A stretch of 64,000 nucleotides of DNA, taken from Paralimibaculum aggregatum. Lineage in GTDB: Bacteria > Pseudomonadota > Alphaproteobacteria > Rhodobacterales > Rhodobacteraceae. The position numbers and the translations under genes were made by a program. Shown one piece after another: positions 7,215 to 15,694 of this stretch. The notes under the pieces were generated by a model. The model was not told the DNA's origin. It ran no database searches and was given only the letters and a program-made list of their open reading frames with translations. The stretch spans positions 18,833 through 82,832 of the forward strand of contig NZ_BSYI01000020.1 of assembly GCF_030270585.1 (NCBI RefSeq), given 5' to 3'. Numbering within the stretch: the stretch's first letter is position 1; each line of letters starts with the position of its first letter.

Positions 7215-7691
7215 TCAGCCGCCCTCGAGCGCCGGGGCATAGCGGAGCGGGCCGCCCTTCCCCTCCAGCCCGCCGAGATCGAGCGCCATCAGGTGGCTCG
7301 CCGGCCAGCGGCTCCCGAAGGGCGCGGCGGCCGCGAGGCTGAAGCCGAAGCGGGCGTAATATGCCGGCTCGCCGAGCACGAAGACCCCGTTCCAGCCGCG
7401 CGCCGAGGCGCGGTCGAGCCCCTCGCGCACCAGCGCCGCGCCGATCCCCTGGCGCTGGCAGGCGGGATGCACCGCGAGCGGCGCCAGCCCCAGCGTGCCG
7501 GCGGGCGCGGCCATGCGCGAGAAGGCGATGTAGCCGAGCGGTGCCTCCTCGGGCGCGGCGACCAGCTCCAGCACCATGTCCCCGGCGAGGCGGAGGGCGG
7601 CGACGATGCCGGCCTCCTCGGTGCCGGCGAAGGCCGCGCCGAGCAGCGCCGCCACCGGCGCCCGGTCCGCCACCCGCAGGGTGCGGATCAT
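7215..7691 (-). CDS. GNAT-family N-acetyltransferase, YhbS-like
   Basis: A 158-aa acetyl-CoA-dependent acyltransferase. The acetyl-CoA pyrophosphate loop QRQGIG is at 79-84, preceded by the strand LAPLAVHP. PAYYARFGF (109-117) is the C-terminal signature of the YhbS subgroup. ATG at 7689-7691 lies 4 bp after the stop of the aminotransferase, so the two are surely cotranscribed. In a polyamine cluster an amine substrate is plausible, but nothing in the sequence proves it. Confidence 0.82.
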   Translation of the reverse strand: MIRTLRVADRAPVAALLGAAFAGTEEAGIVAALRLAGDMVLELVAAPEEAPLGYIAFSRMAAPAGTLGLAPLAVHPACQRQGIGAALVREGLDRASARGWNGVFVLGEPAYYARFGFSLAAAAPFGSRWPASHLMALDLGGLEGKGGPLRYAPALEGG

Positions 7692-7695
7692 CGGC

Positions 7696-9087
7696 TCAGG
7701 TCTCGCCGGCGCGGGCCTTGGCATCGGCCAGGTCGTCGAGGGTCCGGGCCGCGCGCTCCGCGATCATGTCCGCCTCCTCATGGGTCAGGCAGAGCGGCGG
7801 CGCGATCAGCAGCGTGTCGCGGGTGGCGCGCATCACCAGCCCGTTGGCCAGCGAGAGCTCGCGCGCCTCGGTGCCGGTCCGGCCCTCCTCGGCGAAGCGC
7901 GTGCGGCGTTCCTTGTCGCGCACCAGCTCGAGCGCCCCGATCAGGCCCACCATGCGCGCCTCGCCGACCAGCGGATGCTCGCCCAGCTTCAGCCAGCGCT
8001 CCTGCAGATAGGGGCCGATATCCTCGCGCACGCGGTCCACCAGCCCCTCCTCGCGCAGGATCGCGAGATTGGCGAGCCCGGCGGCGCAGGCCACCGGATG
8101 GCCGGAATAGGTGTAGCCATGGGCGAACTCGCCGGCCCGCTCGATCACCGGGCCGGCCACCCGGTCATGCACCAGCACGCCGCCCATCGGCACGTAGCCC
8201 GAGGTCATGCCCTTGGCGATCGGCATCAGGTCCGGCTTGATGCCGAAGGTCTCGGAGCCGAACCAGCGCCCGGTGCGCCCGAAGCCGCAGATCACCTCGT
8301 CGGCCACCAGCAGGATCTCGCGCTCGGCGCAGATCCGGGAGATCTCGGGCCAGTAGGTCTCCGGCGGGATGATGACGCCGCCGGCGCCCTGGATCGGCTC
8401 GGCGACGAAGGCGCAGACATTCTCCGCGCCGATGCGGTCGATCGCGCTCGCCAGCTCGCGGGCCCGGCGCAGGCCGAAATCGGCCGGGCTCTCGCCGGGC
8501 TCCGCCTCGCCGAACCAGTAGGGCTGGCCGATATGGTGCACCCCGGCGATCGGCAGGCCCGACTGCGCGTGCATGAAGCTCATGCCGCCGAGCGAGGCGG
8601 AGGCCACCGAGGAGCCGTGATAGCCGTTCTTGCGGGCGATGAAGGTCTTCTTCCTCGGCCTGCCCATCACGTCCCAGTAGACCCGGGCGAGGCGGAACAC
8701 CGTGTCGTTCGCCTCCGAGCCCGAATTGGCGAAGAACACCTTCGAGAAACCCTCCGGCGCGACCTCCGCGATCGCCTGGGCGAACTCCGCCGCGGGCGGA
8801 TGGGTGCACTGGAAGAAGGTATTGTAATAGGGCAGCACCTTGGCCTGCTGATACATCGCCTCGGCGATGCGCTCGCGCCCGTAGCCGACATTGACGCACC
8901 AGAGGCCGGACATGCCGTCGATCAGCCGCTCGCCCTCGGTATCGGTCAGCCAGATCCCGTCGGCACCGGCGAACACCCGGCTGCCGCGGGCGTTGACCTC
9001 CGCCATGTCGGTCTGCGGATGCCAGTGATGCGCGGCGTCGATCGCCTGGTACTCGGCGGTGGGGCGGAGGTTGCGGGGGCTGTCCAT
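7696..9087 (-). CDS. Class III pyridoxal-phosphate aminotransferase, SpuC-like (polyamine:pyruvate)
   Basis: A 463-aa fold-type I aminotransferase. It has the phosphate-binding loop NSGSEAND (121-128), the cofactor-binding Asp in VADEVICGFGRTG (D263) and the Schiff-base lysine in IAKGMTSGY (K292). The HPQTD and RVFAGADGIWLTDTEG N-terminus is typical of omega-amino acid/putrescine:pyruvate transaminases. With a ureohydrolase and polyamine ligase divergent from it, putrescine or a related amine is the likely donor. It heads a leftward operon with GNAT and PuuB-like genes. Confidence 0.85.
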   Translation of the reverse strand: MDSPRNLRPTAEYQAIDAAHHWHPQTDMAEVNARGSRVFAGADGIWLTDTEGERLIDGMSGLWCVNVGYGRERIAEAMYQQAKVLPYYNTFFQCTHPPAAEFAQAIAEVAPEGFSKVFFANSGSEANDTVFRLARVYWDVMGRPRKKTFIARKNGYHGSSVASASLGGMSFMHAQSGLPIAGVHHIGQPYWFGEAEPGESPADFGLRRARELASAIDRIGAENVCAFVAEPIQGAGGVIIPPETYWPEISRICAEREILLVADEVICGFGRTGRWFGSETFGIKPDLMPIAKGMTSGYVPMGGVLVHDRVAGPVIERAGEFAHGYTYSGHPVACAAGLANLAILREEGLVDRVREDIGPYLQERWLKLGEHPLVGEARMVGLIGALELVRDKERRTRFAEEGRTGTEARELSLANGLVMRATRDTLLIAPPLCLTHEEADMIAERAARTLDDLADAKARAGET

Positions 9088-9206
9088 GCGGGTCTCCGGG
9101 GCTGCTGGAGCACAGAAGGTGCGGGCCCGCGCGGGTGCCGTCAAGGGGCGTGCCGCTTGCGCAATGGCGGGGGCTGTGCTTTGGCATTTCCCGAGTGGAG
9201 GAGCCG

Positions 9207-10205
9207 ATGACCGACCAGGACCAGCCCGCGACCGACCAGCACCGCACCGAGCCGGCGCTCGACCGCGGCCACCGCCATGCCGCGGCGATGTGGGCCGGGG
9301 CGACCTCGTTCTGCCGCCTGCCCTATGCGGGCGATCTGGCGGGGGTCGATCTCGCGATCGTCGGGCTGCCGGTGGATGCCTTCGTCTCAAACCGCCCCGG
9401 CACCCGGCTCGGGCCGCGGGCGATCCGCGCGGCCTCGGCGATGCTGGCCTGGGAACGCGCCTGGCCCTCGGAATTCGACCCCTTCGAGACGATGCGGGTG
9501 GCGGACTGGGGCGATGTCAGCTTCGACTATGGCCAGCCGGCCGGGATCCCCGGCGAGATCGAGGCGGCGCTCCGCGCGATCCATGCCGCGGGGCCGGCCA
9601 CGCTCTGCCTCGGCGGCGACCATTTCGTGGCCTATCCGAGCCTCTGCGCCCATGCCGCCCGGCACGGCGCGCCGCTCTCGCTGATCCAGTTCGACGCGCA
9701 TACCGACACCTGGGGCGCGGAGGGCCGCGAGCAGCACCGGCTCGACCATGGCACCATGTTCCGCCGCGCCGCCGAGGAGGGGCTGATCGACCCCGCGAGC
9801 TCGATCCAGATCGGCATCCGCACCACCAACGACACGCCGATGGGCTTCACCATCCGCGATGCCGGCTGGGTGCACGAGAACGGCCCGGACGCGGTGGTCG
9901 CGGAGATCCGCCGGGTGGTGGGCGACCGGCCGGCCTATCTCAGCTTCGACATCGACTGCCTCGACCCGGCCTATGCGCCGGGCACCGGCACCCCGGTCTG
10001 CGGCGGGCTCTCGAGCTGGACGGCGAAGGAGTGCCTGCGCCGCCTCGGCCTCGCCGGGGGCACGCGGATCGTCGGCATGGATCTCGTCGAGGTCTCCCCG
10101 CCCTTCGACCATGCCGAGGTGACCGCGCTGGCCGGCGCCACCCTGGCGCTCGAGATGATCTGCCTCTACGCGCGCCTCACCGGCCGCGCCGGGGCCGGCG
10201 CATGA
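9207..10205 (+). CDS. speB: Agmatinase-like ureohydrolase
   Basis: A 332-aa arginase-superfamily enzyme. All manganese ligands are visible: H139 in GGDHF, D163, H165 and D167 in FDAHTD, and D248 and D250 in SFDIDCLDP. It would hydrolyse agmatine to putrescine and urea. Guanidinobutyrase or guanidinopropionase is an alternative the sequence alone does not exclude. Start is ATG at 9207 after GTGGAGGAG. Its stop overlaps the start of the next gene by 4 bp (ATGA), so its product probably feeds the polyamine ligase encoded there. Confidence 0.86.
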   Translation: MTDQDQPATDQHRTEPALDRGHRHAAAMWAGATSFCRLPYAGDLAGVDLAIVGLPVDAFVSNRPGTRLGPRAIRAASAMLAWERAWPSEFDPFETMRVADWGDVSFDYGQPAGIPGEIEAALRAIHAAGPATLCLGGDHFVAYPSLCAHAARHGAPLSLIQFDAHTDTWGAEGREQHRLDHGTMFRRAAEEGLIDPASSIQIGIRTTNDTPMGFTIRDAGWVHENGPDAVVAEIRRVVGDRPAYLSFDIDCLDPAYAPGTGTPVCGGLSSWTAKECLRRLGLAGGTRIVGMDLVEVSPPFDHAEVTALAGATLALEMICLYARLTGRAGAGA

Positions 10206-11554
10206 GCGGCTTCGCCGAGGCGCTCGCCCGGCTGCAGGCGGCGATGCCCGATCTCGAGGCGGCCGAGGTCTTCGTCAGCGATCTCAACGGCGTGCCGCGG
10301 GGCAAGCTGATCCCGGCCTCCAAGCTGAAGGGCCTCGCGAAGGGCGGCGTGAAGATGCCGGTCTCCTCGCTCGGGCTCGACATCTTCGGCGCCGACGTGC
10401 CCGAGAGCGGCACCGCGATCGAGCGCGGCGACCCGGACGGGCTGCTGCTGCCGGTGCCGGAGAGCCTCGCGCCGATGGGCTGGGCGGCGCGGCCGACGGC
10501 GCAGCTGATCTGCACGCTCACCGAGGAAGACGGCAGCCCCTGCGCCTATGACCCGCGCTCGGTGCTGGCCGGGGTGGTGGCCGAGGCGGCGGCGCGCGGC
10601 ATCATCGCGACCATGGCCTTCGAGCTGGAGTTCTACCTCGTCGATCCGGCCCGGCCGACGCCGCCGCCGGGGCCGGACGGCGAGCCCCTCTCCCGCACCC
10701 GCGCGCAGATCTACGACCTCGAGCGGCTGCGCGCCTTCGAGCCGGTGATGGCGCGCATCACCGAGGCGGCCCGCGCCGCCGGCGCGCCGGTCGAGACCGC
10801 GATCGCCGAGTTCGGCCCCGGCCAGTTCGAGGTCAATCTCGTGCATGTGGCGGATCCGCTGGCCGCCGCCGATCATCTGGTAATCCTGAAGCGCGCGGTG
10901 CGCGGCGTCGCCCGGGCGGCGGGGCTCGATGCCAGCTTCATGCCGAAGCCCTATGGCGAGCAGGCGGGCTCGGGGCTGCATGTCCATCTCTCGCTGAAGG
11001 GGCCGGATGGGGCGCTCTTCGATGCCGGCGACGGCCCCGCACCCGCGCCCCGGGCAGGCCACGCGCTGGCCGGGCTGATCGCGCACATGGCCGATGCGAT
11101 GCTGATCTTCGCGCCGCATGCCAATTCCTATCGCCGGCTGATGCCGGGCTCCTATGCGCCGCGGGCCGCCGCCTGGGGGCTCGACAACCGCGGCGCCGCG
11201 CTCCGGATGCCCGAGACCGCCGGCCCCGGCGCGCGCATCGAGCACCGGGTGAGCGGCGCCGATGCCAACCCCTATCTCGTCGCCGCCGCGGTGCTGGCCG
11301 GGGCGCTGGCCGGGCTCGAGGCCGGCCTCGCGCCGCCACCGCCGGTGCCCGCCGAGGCCGATCTCGGCGACGGCCTGCCGCTGCCGCTGACCTGGATCGA
11401 GGCGGAGCGCGCGCTGGCCGAGAGCCCCTTCGTGGCGCGCTGGCTCGGCGCGGAGTTCGCGCGCATCTTCGCCGCGATCAAGCGGCAGGAGCGGGCGACG
11501 CTGCTCGCCCGGGTGCCCGACACCGAATACGACGCCTATCTGCGTACGGTCTGA
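10202..11554 (+). CDS. puuA: Glutamine-synthetase-like gamma-glutamylpolyamine ligase (PuuA-like)
   Basis: A 450-aa member of the type I glutamine synthetase fold. It keeps the metal- and substrate-binding motifs MAFELEFYL, EFGPGQFEVN, SGLHVHLSL, NSYRRLMPGSYAP and IEHRVSGADANPYL. It lacks the adenylylation-loop layout of the housekeeping enzyme and resembles PuuA, which joins glutamate to putrescine using ATP. Translational coupling to the ureohydrolase and the divergent PuuB-like oxidase supports this. A hairpin at 11602-11619 follows the operon. Confidence 0.85.
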   Translation: MSGFAEALARLQAAMPDLEAAEVFVSDLNGVPRGKLIPASKLKGLAKGGVKMPVSSLGLDIFGADVPESGTAIERGDPDGLLLPVPESLAPMGWAARPTAQLICTLTEEDGSPCAYDPRSVLAGVVAEAAARGIIATMAFELEFYLVDPARPTPPPGPDGEPLSRTRAQIYDLERLRAFEPVMARITEAARAAGAPVETAIAEFGPGQFEVNLVHVADPLAAADHLVILKRAVRGVARAAGLDASFMPKPYGEQAGSGLHVHLSLKGPDGALFDAGDGPAPAPRAGHALAGLIAHMADAMLIFAPHANSYRRLMPGSYAPRAAAWGLDNRGAALRMPETAGPGARIEHRVSGADANPYLVAAAVLAGALAGLEAGLAPPPPVPAEADLGDGLPLPLTWIEAERALAESPFVARWLGAEFARIFAAIKRQERATLLARVPDTEYDAYLRTV

Positions 11555-11601
11555 CCGGGCCCGCCCCCGGGCCGGGGCGCTGCAACGGAAATGTCACTGG
11601 A

Positions 11602-11619
11602 CCTTCCCCCCGGGGAAGG
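11602..11619. terminator. Short palindrome CCTTCCCC-CC-GGGGAAGG
   Basis: A near-perfect 18-nt palindrome 50 bp after the polyamine-ligase stop. It could form a 7-8 bp hairpin and end the operon, but lacks a T run. A binding-site role cannot be excluded. Confidence 0.4.
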
Positions 11620-11799
11620 CGAGAAACCGGGCTGTGCGTTGTCTGCATGCGGGCGTGCGGCGGGGTGTGCGGCGATGCCCGCATTCCGGGCCGGAGCGCC
11701 GGCCCGTCACGCATGTATGGTTTGCCTCAATCCCAGATTCGGCATAGTTGTATAGTCAACATCCCGATCACCCCCCGAAGGCTCGCCGAATTGGATCGC

Positions 11800-12300
11800 A
11801 TGCCAGCCCCGAAAGTCCAGTATCTCCGCAGCGCCGAGGACATCGACCGGATCTCCTTCCAGGACGGTCTCGCCGCGGTGGAGGTGCCGTTCGACCTGCT
11901 GCCGGCGCTGCCGCTCTCGAACGACGAGCGCTTCGCCAGTCCGCGACTTGCCCGGCTGATCCGCTCGATCCGCCAGACCGGCTATTCCTCCACCGCGCCG
12001 ATCATCTGCCGCATCGGCATGAAGGGGCGCTGGGTGGTGGTGGATGGCGGCCACCGCATCACCGCCGCGCGCAAGCTGGGCCGGCCCTGCCTCGCCAACC
12101 TGTTCCGCCGGCGCGTCGGCACGCTGTATTTCCTGCTCTTCACCACCGAGGGGAGCTGGCGCAAGGTGCGCGCGATCATGGATACCGGGCTCGACACCGC
12201 GGCCGCCGGCACCCTGCCGCCGGCCGAAGCGGGCGAGCCCGGAACGCCGGGTGCGACACCGCCGGAGGCCGGCTCCGCGCCGGGCACCGGGCGCTCCTGA
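11800..12300 (+). CDS. ParB/sulfiredoxin-like domain protein
   Basis: A 166-aa protein with the ParB-like nuclease-fold motif VVVDGGHRITAARKLG (79-94). Upstream it has a strand and helix, VPFDLLPALPLSNDERF and ARLIRSIRQTGYSSTAPIIC. No DNA-binding helix-turn-helix follows, so it is not a chromosome-partitioning ParB; stand-alone proteins of this type have varied or unknown roles. Start chosen is ATG at 11800; a TTG at 11791 after CCCGAAGG is possible. The C-terminal 35 residues are Gly/Pro/Ala-rich. No operon partner is evident. Confidence 0.7.
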   Translation: MPAPKVQYLRSAEDIDRISFQDGLAAVEVPFDLLPALPLSNDERFASPRLARLIRSIRQTGYSSTAPIICRIGMKGRWVVVDGGHRITAARKLGRPCLANLFRRRVGTLYFLLFTTEGSWRKVRAIMDTGLDTAAAGTLPPAEAGEPGTPGATPPEAGSAPGTGRS

Positions 12301-12385
12301 GCCGGCCCGCGCCGGCGCCAGGGGGGACGCCGCGGCAGCCGCATCGCGAGAGGGTTGCGAGATCGACGGGAGACGGCCCTTAAGG

Positions 12386-12413
12386 TTGTCACCCCCCGGC
12401 AATCTGCTAATCT
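12386..12413 (+). promoter_or_regulatory. Sigma-70-type promoter for the LysM/solute-binding fusion gene
   Basis: TTGTCA (12386-12391) and TAATCT (12408-12413) are separated by 16 bp. The -10 ends 76 bp upstream of the ATG at 12490. Both hexamers match the consensus at four or five positions, unusual in this GC-rich sequence. Confidence 0.55.
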
Positions 12414-12489
12414 CCGCTCCAAGTTGCATCGTGGTGTCCTCCACGGCGAGCGTTGAGCAGGCGCCGGTCAACAAAATCGGGAGCACGGC

Positions 12490-14544
12490 ATGACAGGACG
12501 GTCGGGACAGGGTCTCGCGATCATCGCGGTCGCTGCATCGCTCGCCATCACAGCGGGCACCGAACGCGCCAGCGCCCAGTCGCGGCAGATCCCCTGCGGC
12601 GAGTTCTACGACGTGCAGCCGGGGGACACCCTGCGCGAGATCGCGCTCGACGCCTATACGGTGGGCAACTACCAGATCATCTTCGACGCCAATCGTGACA
12701 TTCTCTCCACCCCCTCGCTGCTGCTCGTCGGGCAGCGGCTGTTCATCCCCTGCCTCGACGGCTCCGGCCCGCGCACGCGCCAGGAGGCCGAGACCCGCAA
12801 GGTGCAGGAGCAGCAGGCGATCCTGCAGCCGCCCGAGCCGAGCGCCGAGCAGTTCGCCCTGCCCGCCCCGGTGCCGCAGCCGAGCGAGGAGGAGCTGTTC
12901 GGCACGGAAGCCGAGAGCACGGAGGCGGCCGAGAGCACGGCAGAGGCCGCGGCCGGGGGTGCCGAACCGGCGCCGGCCGCAGCGGTCCGCGCGCGGCCGC
13001 GCCGGGTGGTGCGCACCGAGGTGATCCCGCAGCCCGAGACGGTGCGCCTCGCGATGCTCGAGGCGGCGACCTCGGCGCCGCGCGCCGAGCCCGGGCGCCA
13101 GCCGATCCAGCCCGGCATCGGGCCGCAGCCGGGCGCCGGTGCCCCGGCCGCGCAGCCCGCCGCGACCACGCGCCAGACCGCGCGCCAGACCACGCTGCTG
13201 CAGCCGGCCCGGGCCGGCGGGCAGAGCCTGCAACCGGGCCTGCCGGCCCCGCAGCCCGGCGGAACCGGCACGGGCACGGGCTCGAGTTCCGGCACGACGA
13301 CGAGCCGGCCGGCGCCGGCCGGCACCCTGCAGCCGGCGCCCGGCGCCTCGGCCGCCGGCCCGCGCATCGGCAATGTCCAGCCCGCCCCCGGCGCGCGCGG
13401 CACCTCGAGCGTGCAGCCCGCCCCGGGCGCCAGCGGCGCGGCCGGCAGCAGCATCCAGCCCGCCCCGGGCAGCAGCGGCGGCGCCGGCGATCGGCAGTCG
13501 GGCCTGCCCGCCGGCGGTCAGGCCTCCGGGGCCGCGGCGTCCGATACCTCGGCCGGTGCCGGGGCCGCCGATGCCGCCCCGACGACCGGCTCCGGCGAGA
13601 GCGGCGGCTTCGATCAGCCGGTGACGGCGCGGCTGCTGCCCGAGAGCGCCCCGCGGCCGCTGGCCCAGCCGGCGCCGGATCAGCCGATCCCCCGCCTCGC
13701 CCTGTCGCTCGACAGCGGTTTCGGCTCGATCGGCGGAGCGGCCGCGCCCAACCCGGATGCGCCGGCCCAGGCCGCCGCCGCGGCACCTGCAAAGGCTGCC
13801 CCGATCCGCCTGCTGACGGGGAGCTACCCGCCCTATACCGGGCAGGACCTGCCGGAGCGCGGCATGCTGACCGATGTCGTGCTGCGCGCGATCGAGACCG
13901 CCGCCCCGGCGGCCGAGACCCAGGTCGCCTTCATCAACGACTGGAATGCCCATCTCTCCATCCTGCTGCCGCAGGGGGCCTTCGATCTCGGCTTTCCCTG
14001 GCTCAAGCCGAATTGCGACAAGCCCGACCTGCTGAACCAGGAACTGCGCAGCCGCTGCACCGACTTTGCCTGGTCGCAGCCGCTGCACGAGGTGGTGATC
14101 GGCTATTTCGTCAAGTCCGGCACCCCGCTCGAGGCGGTGCACGATCAGGCTGAGCTGGCCGGGCTGACCTTCTGCCGCCCGGCGGGGATGCAGCTTTTCG
14201 ACCTCGAGCAGCGCGGCCTCGGCGCCGATGCCGTCACCCTGGTCACGCCGGATACCGCGGCCGAGTGCCTCGCGGGGCTCGTCGCCGGCGAGATCGACGT
14301 GGTCAGCCTCAGCGTGACGCAGGTCGAGGGCGAGCTTGCCGAGGCCGGGCTCATCGGCCAGGTCGCCGAGCTGCCGGAGCTGGCGGACATCCTGACGCTG
14401 CACGTGATCAGCCCGCGCTCCAGCCCGCTCGGGCAGAGCCATCTGGCGCTGATCAATCGCGGGCTCAGCGAGATGCGCGAGAGCGGCGAGTGGTTCGAGG
14501 TGGTCTCGCGCCACCTCGCCGGCTTCACCACCGGCACCCAGTGA
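12490..14544 (+). CDS. Exported fusion: LysM domain, QPAPG-repeat linker, periplasmic solute-binding domain
   Basis: A 684-aa secreted protein. Residues 1-30 are a signal peptide ending ASAQ. Residues 40-88 are a LysM peptidoglycan-binding domain (YDVQPGDTLREIA, ending GQRLFIPC). About 350 residues of low-complexity Pro/Ala/Gly/Gln follow, including four QPAPG repeats near 279-340. From about residue 437 a bacterial solute-binding protein family 3 domain begins (PIRLLTGSYPPYTG). No transporter genes are adjacent. The layout suggests a ligand-binding domain tethered to the cell wall by LysM. The SD is GGGAG. Confidence 0.8.
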   Translation: MTGRSGQGLAIIAVAASLAITAGTERASAQSRQIPCGEFYDVQPGDTLREIALDAYTVGNYQIIFDANRDILSTPSLLLVGQRLFIPCLDGSGPRTRQEAETRKVQEQQAILQPPEPSAEQFALPAPVPQPSEEELFGTEAESTEAAESTAEAAAGGAEPAPAAAVRARPRRVVRTEVIPQPETVRLAMLEAATSAPRAEPGRQPIQPGIGPQPGAGAPAAQPAATTRQTARQTTLLQPARAGGQSLQPGLPAPQPGGTGTGTGSSSGTTTSRPAPAGTLQPAPGASAAGPRIGNVQPAPGARGTSSVQPAPGASGAAGSSIQPAPGSSGGAGDRQSGLPAGGQASGAAASDTSAGAGAADAAPTTGSGESGGFDQPVTARLLPESAPRPLAQPAPDQPIPRLALSLDSGFGSIGGAAAPNPDAPAQAAAAAPAKAAPIRLLTGSYPPYTGQDLPERGMLTDVVLRAIETAAPAAETQVAFINDWNAHLSILLPQGAFDLGFPWLKPNCDKPDLLNQELRSRCTDFAWSQPLHEVVIGYFVKSGTPLEAVHDQAELAGLTFCRPAGMQLFDLEQRGLGADAVTLVTPDTAAECLAGLVAGEIDVVSLSVTQVEGELAEAGLIGQVAELPELADILTLHVISPRSSPLGQSHLALINRGLSEMRESGEWFEVVSRHLAGFTTGTQ

Positions 14545-14568
14545 GGCGGCGCCCTTCGCCGGGGCGGC

Positions 14569-15351
14569 TCAGCGGTTCAGCGCCGGAGGCAGGCCGAGGC
14601 CGCGCGCCATCTCGGCCAGCGCCGGGCCGATCTCCTCGGTCAGCAGCTCGCGCGGCACCGCGAAGGACGGCCCGCCCGCATTGATCGCGAAGAGGTCGTC
14701 GCCCTCGAGCGGCAGCACCGGCACCGCCACCGCGTTGACATCCGGGATCCAGTTGCCGAACCCGGTGCAGAAACCATGCGCGGCGAGCGACTGGCGCGCT
14801 TCCTCCACCGCGTCGCGGATCGCCGGCATGTCCGCCGGCACCCGGTCGGCCAGCGCGCGCAGCAGATAGTCGCGCTCGGCCCCCGGCAGGCAGGCGAGGA
14901 TCGCCCGGCCCATCGCCGTCGACTGGATCGGCAGCCGTGCGCCGACGGTGCGCGAGAGCGTGATCGTCTGGCCGCCGCGGGCAACCTCGAGATAGACCAC
15001 CGAGAGCCGGTCCCGCGCGCCGAGCGCCACGGTTATGCCGGCCCGCTTGGCGAGCTCCTCCATCAGCGGCCGGGCGCGCTCGCGCAGCTCCACCCCGGCG
15101 AGCATGGCATAGCCGAGCGCCAGCACCCCGGGGCCGAGGCGAAAGCTGCCGGTGCGCGTCGAGGGCAGCAGGTAGCCGAGCTCGATCAGCGTATGGGTGA
15201 GGCGCGAGACGGTCGGCTTCGGCAGGCCGGTGCGGGCGGCGATCTCCTGGGTCGAGAGCACCGCATCCATCGGCCCGAAGCTGCGCAGGATCTCCAGCCC
15301 GCGCGCCAGCGAGGTGACGAACTGCCGGTCGCGGGTCTCCCGATCGCCCAT
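14569..15351 (-). CDS. IclR-family transcriptional regulator
   Basis: A 260-aa regulator. The N-terminal winged helix includes SLARGLEILRSF, STQEIAARTGLPKPTVSRLTHTL and LGYL. The C-terminal effector domain has the usual ELAKRAGITVALG, PIQSTAMGRAILA and GFGNWIPDVNAVAVPV. ATG at 15349-15351 has an AGGAAGG site. It is divergent from the CoA catabolic operon starting at 15695, the usual arrangement for an IclR regulator and its target. Its own promoter (15506-15534) contains a palindrome, suggesting autoregulation. Confidence 0.9.
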   Translation of the reverse strand: MGDRETRDRQFVTSLARGLEILRSFGPMDAVLSTQEIAARTGLPKPTVSRLTHTLIELGYLLPSTRTGSFRLGPGVLALGYAMLAGVELRERARPLMEELAKRAGITVALGARDRLSVVYLEVARGGQTITLSRTVGARLPIQSTAMGRAILACLPGAERDYLLRALADRVPADMPAIRDAVEEARQSLAAHGFCTGFGNWIPDVNAVAVPVLPLEGDDLFAINAGGPSFAVPRELLTEEIGPALAEMARGLGLPPALNR

Positions 15352-15505
15352 CTCAGCCTTCCTGTTGCCGTCCTGCCGCCGGTTCCGTTCGCCAAGCATG
15401 GGCCAGGAACGCCCCGGCGCAGACGAGGCCGAGCGCCGCAGGAAGCCGATTTCCGCGCCGCGGGCTGGCTCGTCGCGGAGCGGAGACCATCGCAACCCAC
15501 GAAAC

Positions 15506-15534
15506 ATGATTTTGCACTGCAAGGTATTTGTCAA
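15506..15534 (-). promoter_or_regulatory. iclR-type gene promoter with embedded palindrome
   Basis: Read leftward, a consensus TTGACA (15534-15529) is followed by a 17-bp spacer and AATCAT (15511-15506). The spacer contains the 11-bp palindrome TTGCA-g-TGCAA (15512-15522), ideally placed for a repressor to block RNA polymerase. Autoregulation by the IclR protein is inferred. Confidence 0.6.
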
Positions 15535-15603
15535 CGACCGTCCGGACTGCCGCCGGCTTTCTCCGCACGCATGGGCGGCCGCTTACGGCCGGCACGGGCT
15601 CAC

Positions 15604-15629
15604 GTTTCGTAATGCAGAAATATGTTTCG
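15604..15629. promoter_or_regulatory. Direct repeat GTTTCG at 20-bp spacing, candidate IclR operator
   Basis: GTTTCG occurs at 15604-15609 and again at 15624-15629, exactly two helical turns apart. It lies upstream of the catabolic operon. Between the copies, TTTC-gtaatgca-GAAA forms an inverted repeat. The position fits activation or repression of the rightward operon by the divergent IclR protein. The rest of the 15352-15694 gap shows nothing else I can support. Confidence 0.4.
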
Positions 15630-15694
15630 CCGAGCCACGAGATGCTGTCAGATCGGAGGCAGGGACGGGAACAGGTCCGCGGGGAGGAGACGGA

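Noticed and set aside
13320..13480. Repeated QPAPG-coding DNA resembling a CRISPR-like array
   Set aside because: The repeats are short, in frame, of variable spacing and part of a protein linker; no cas genes are nearby.
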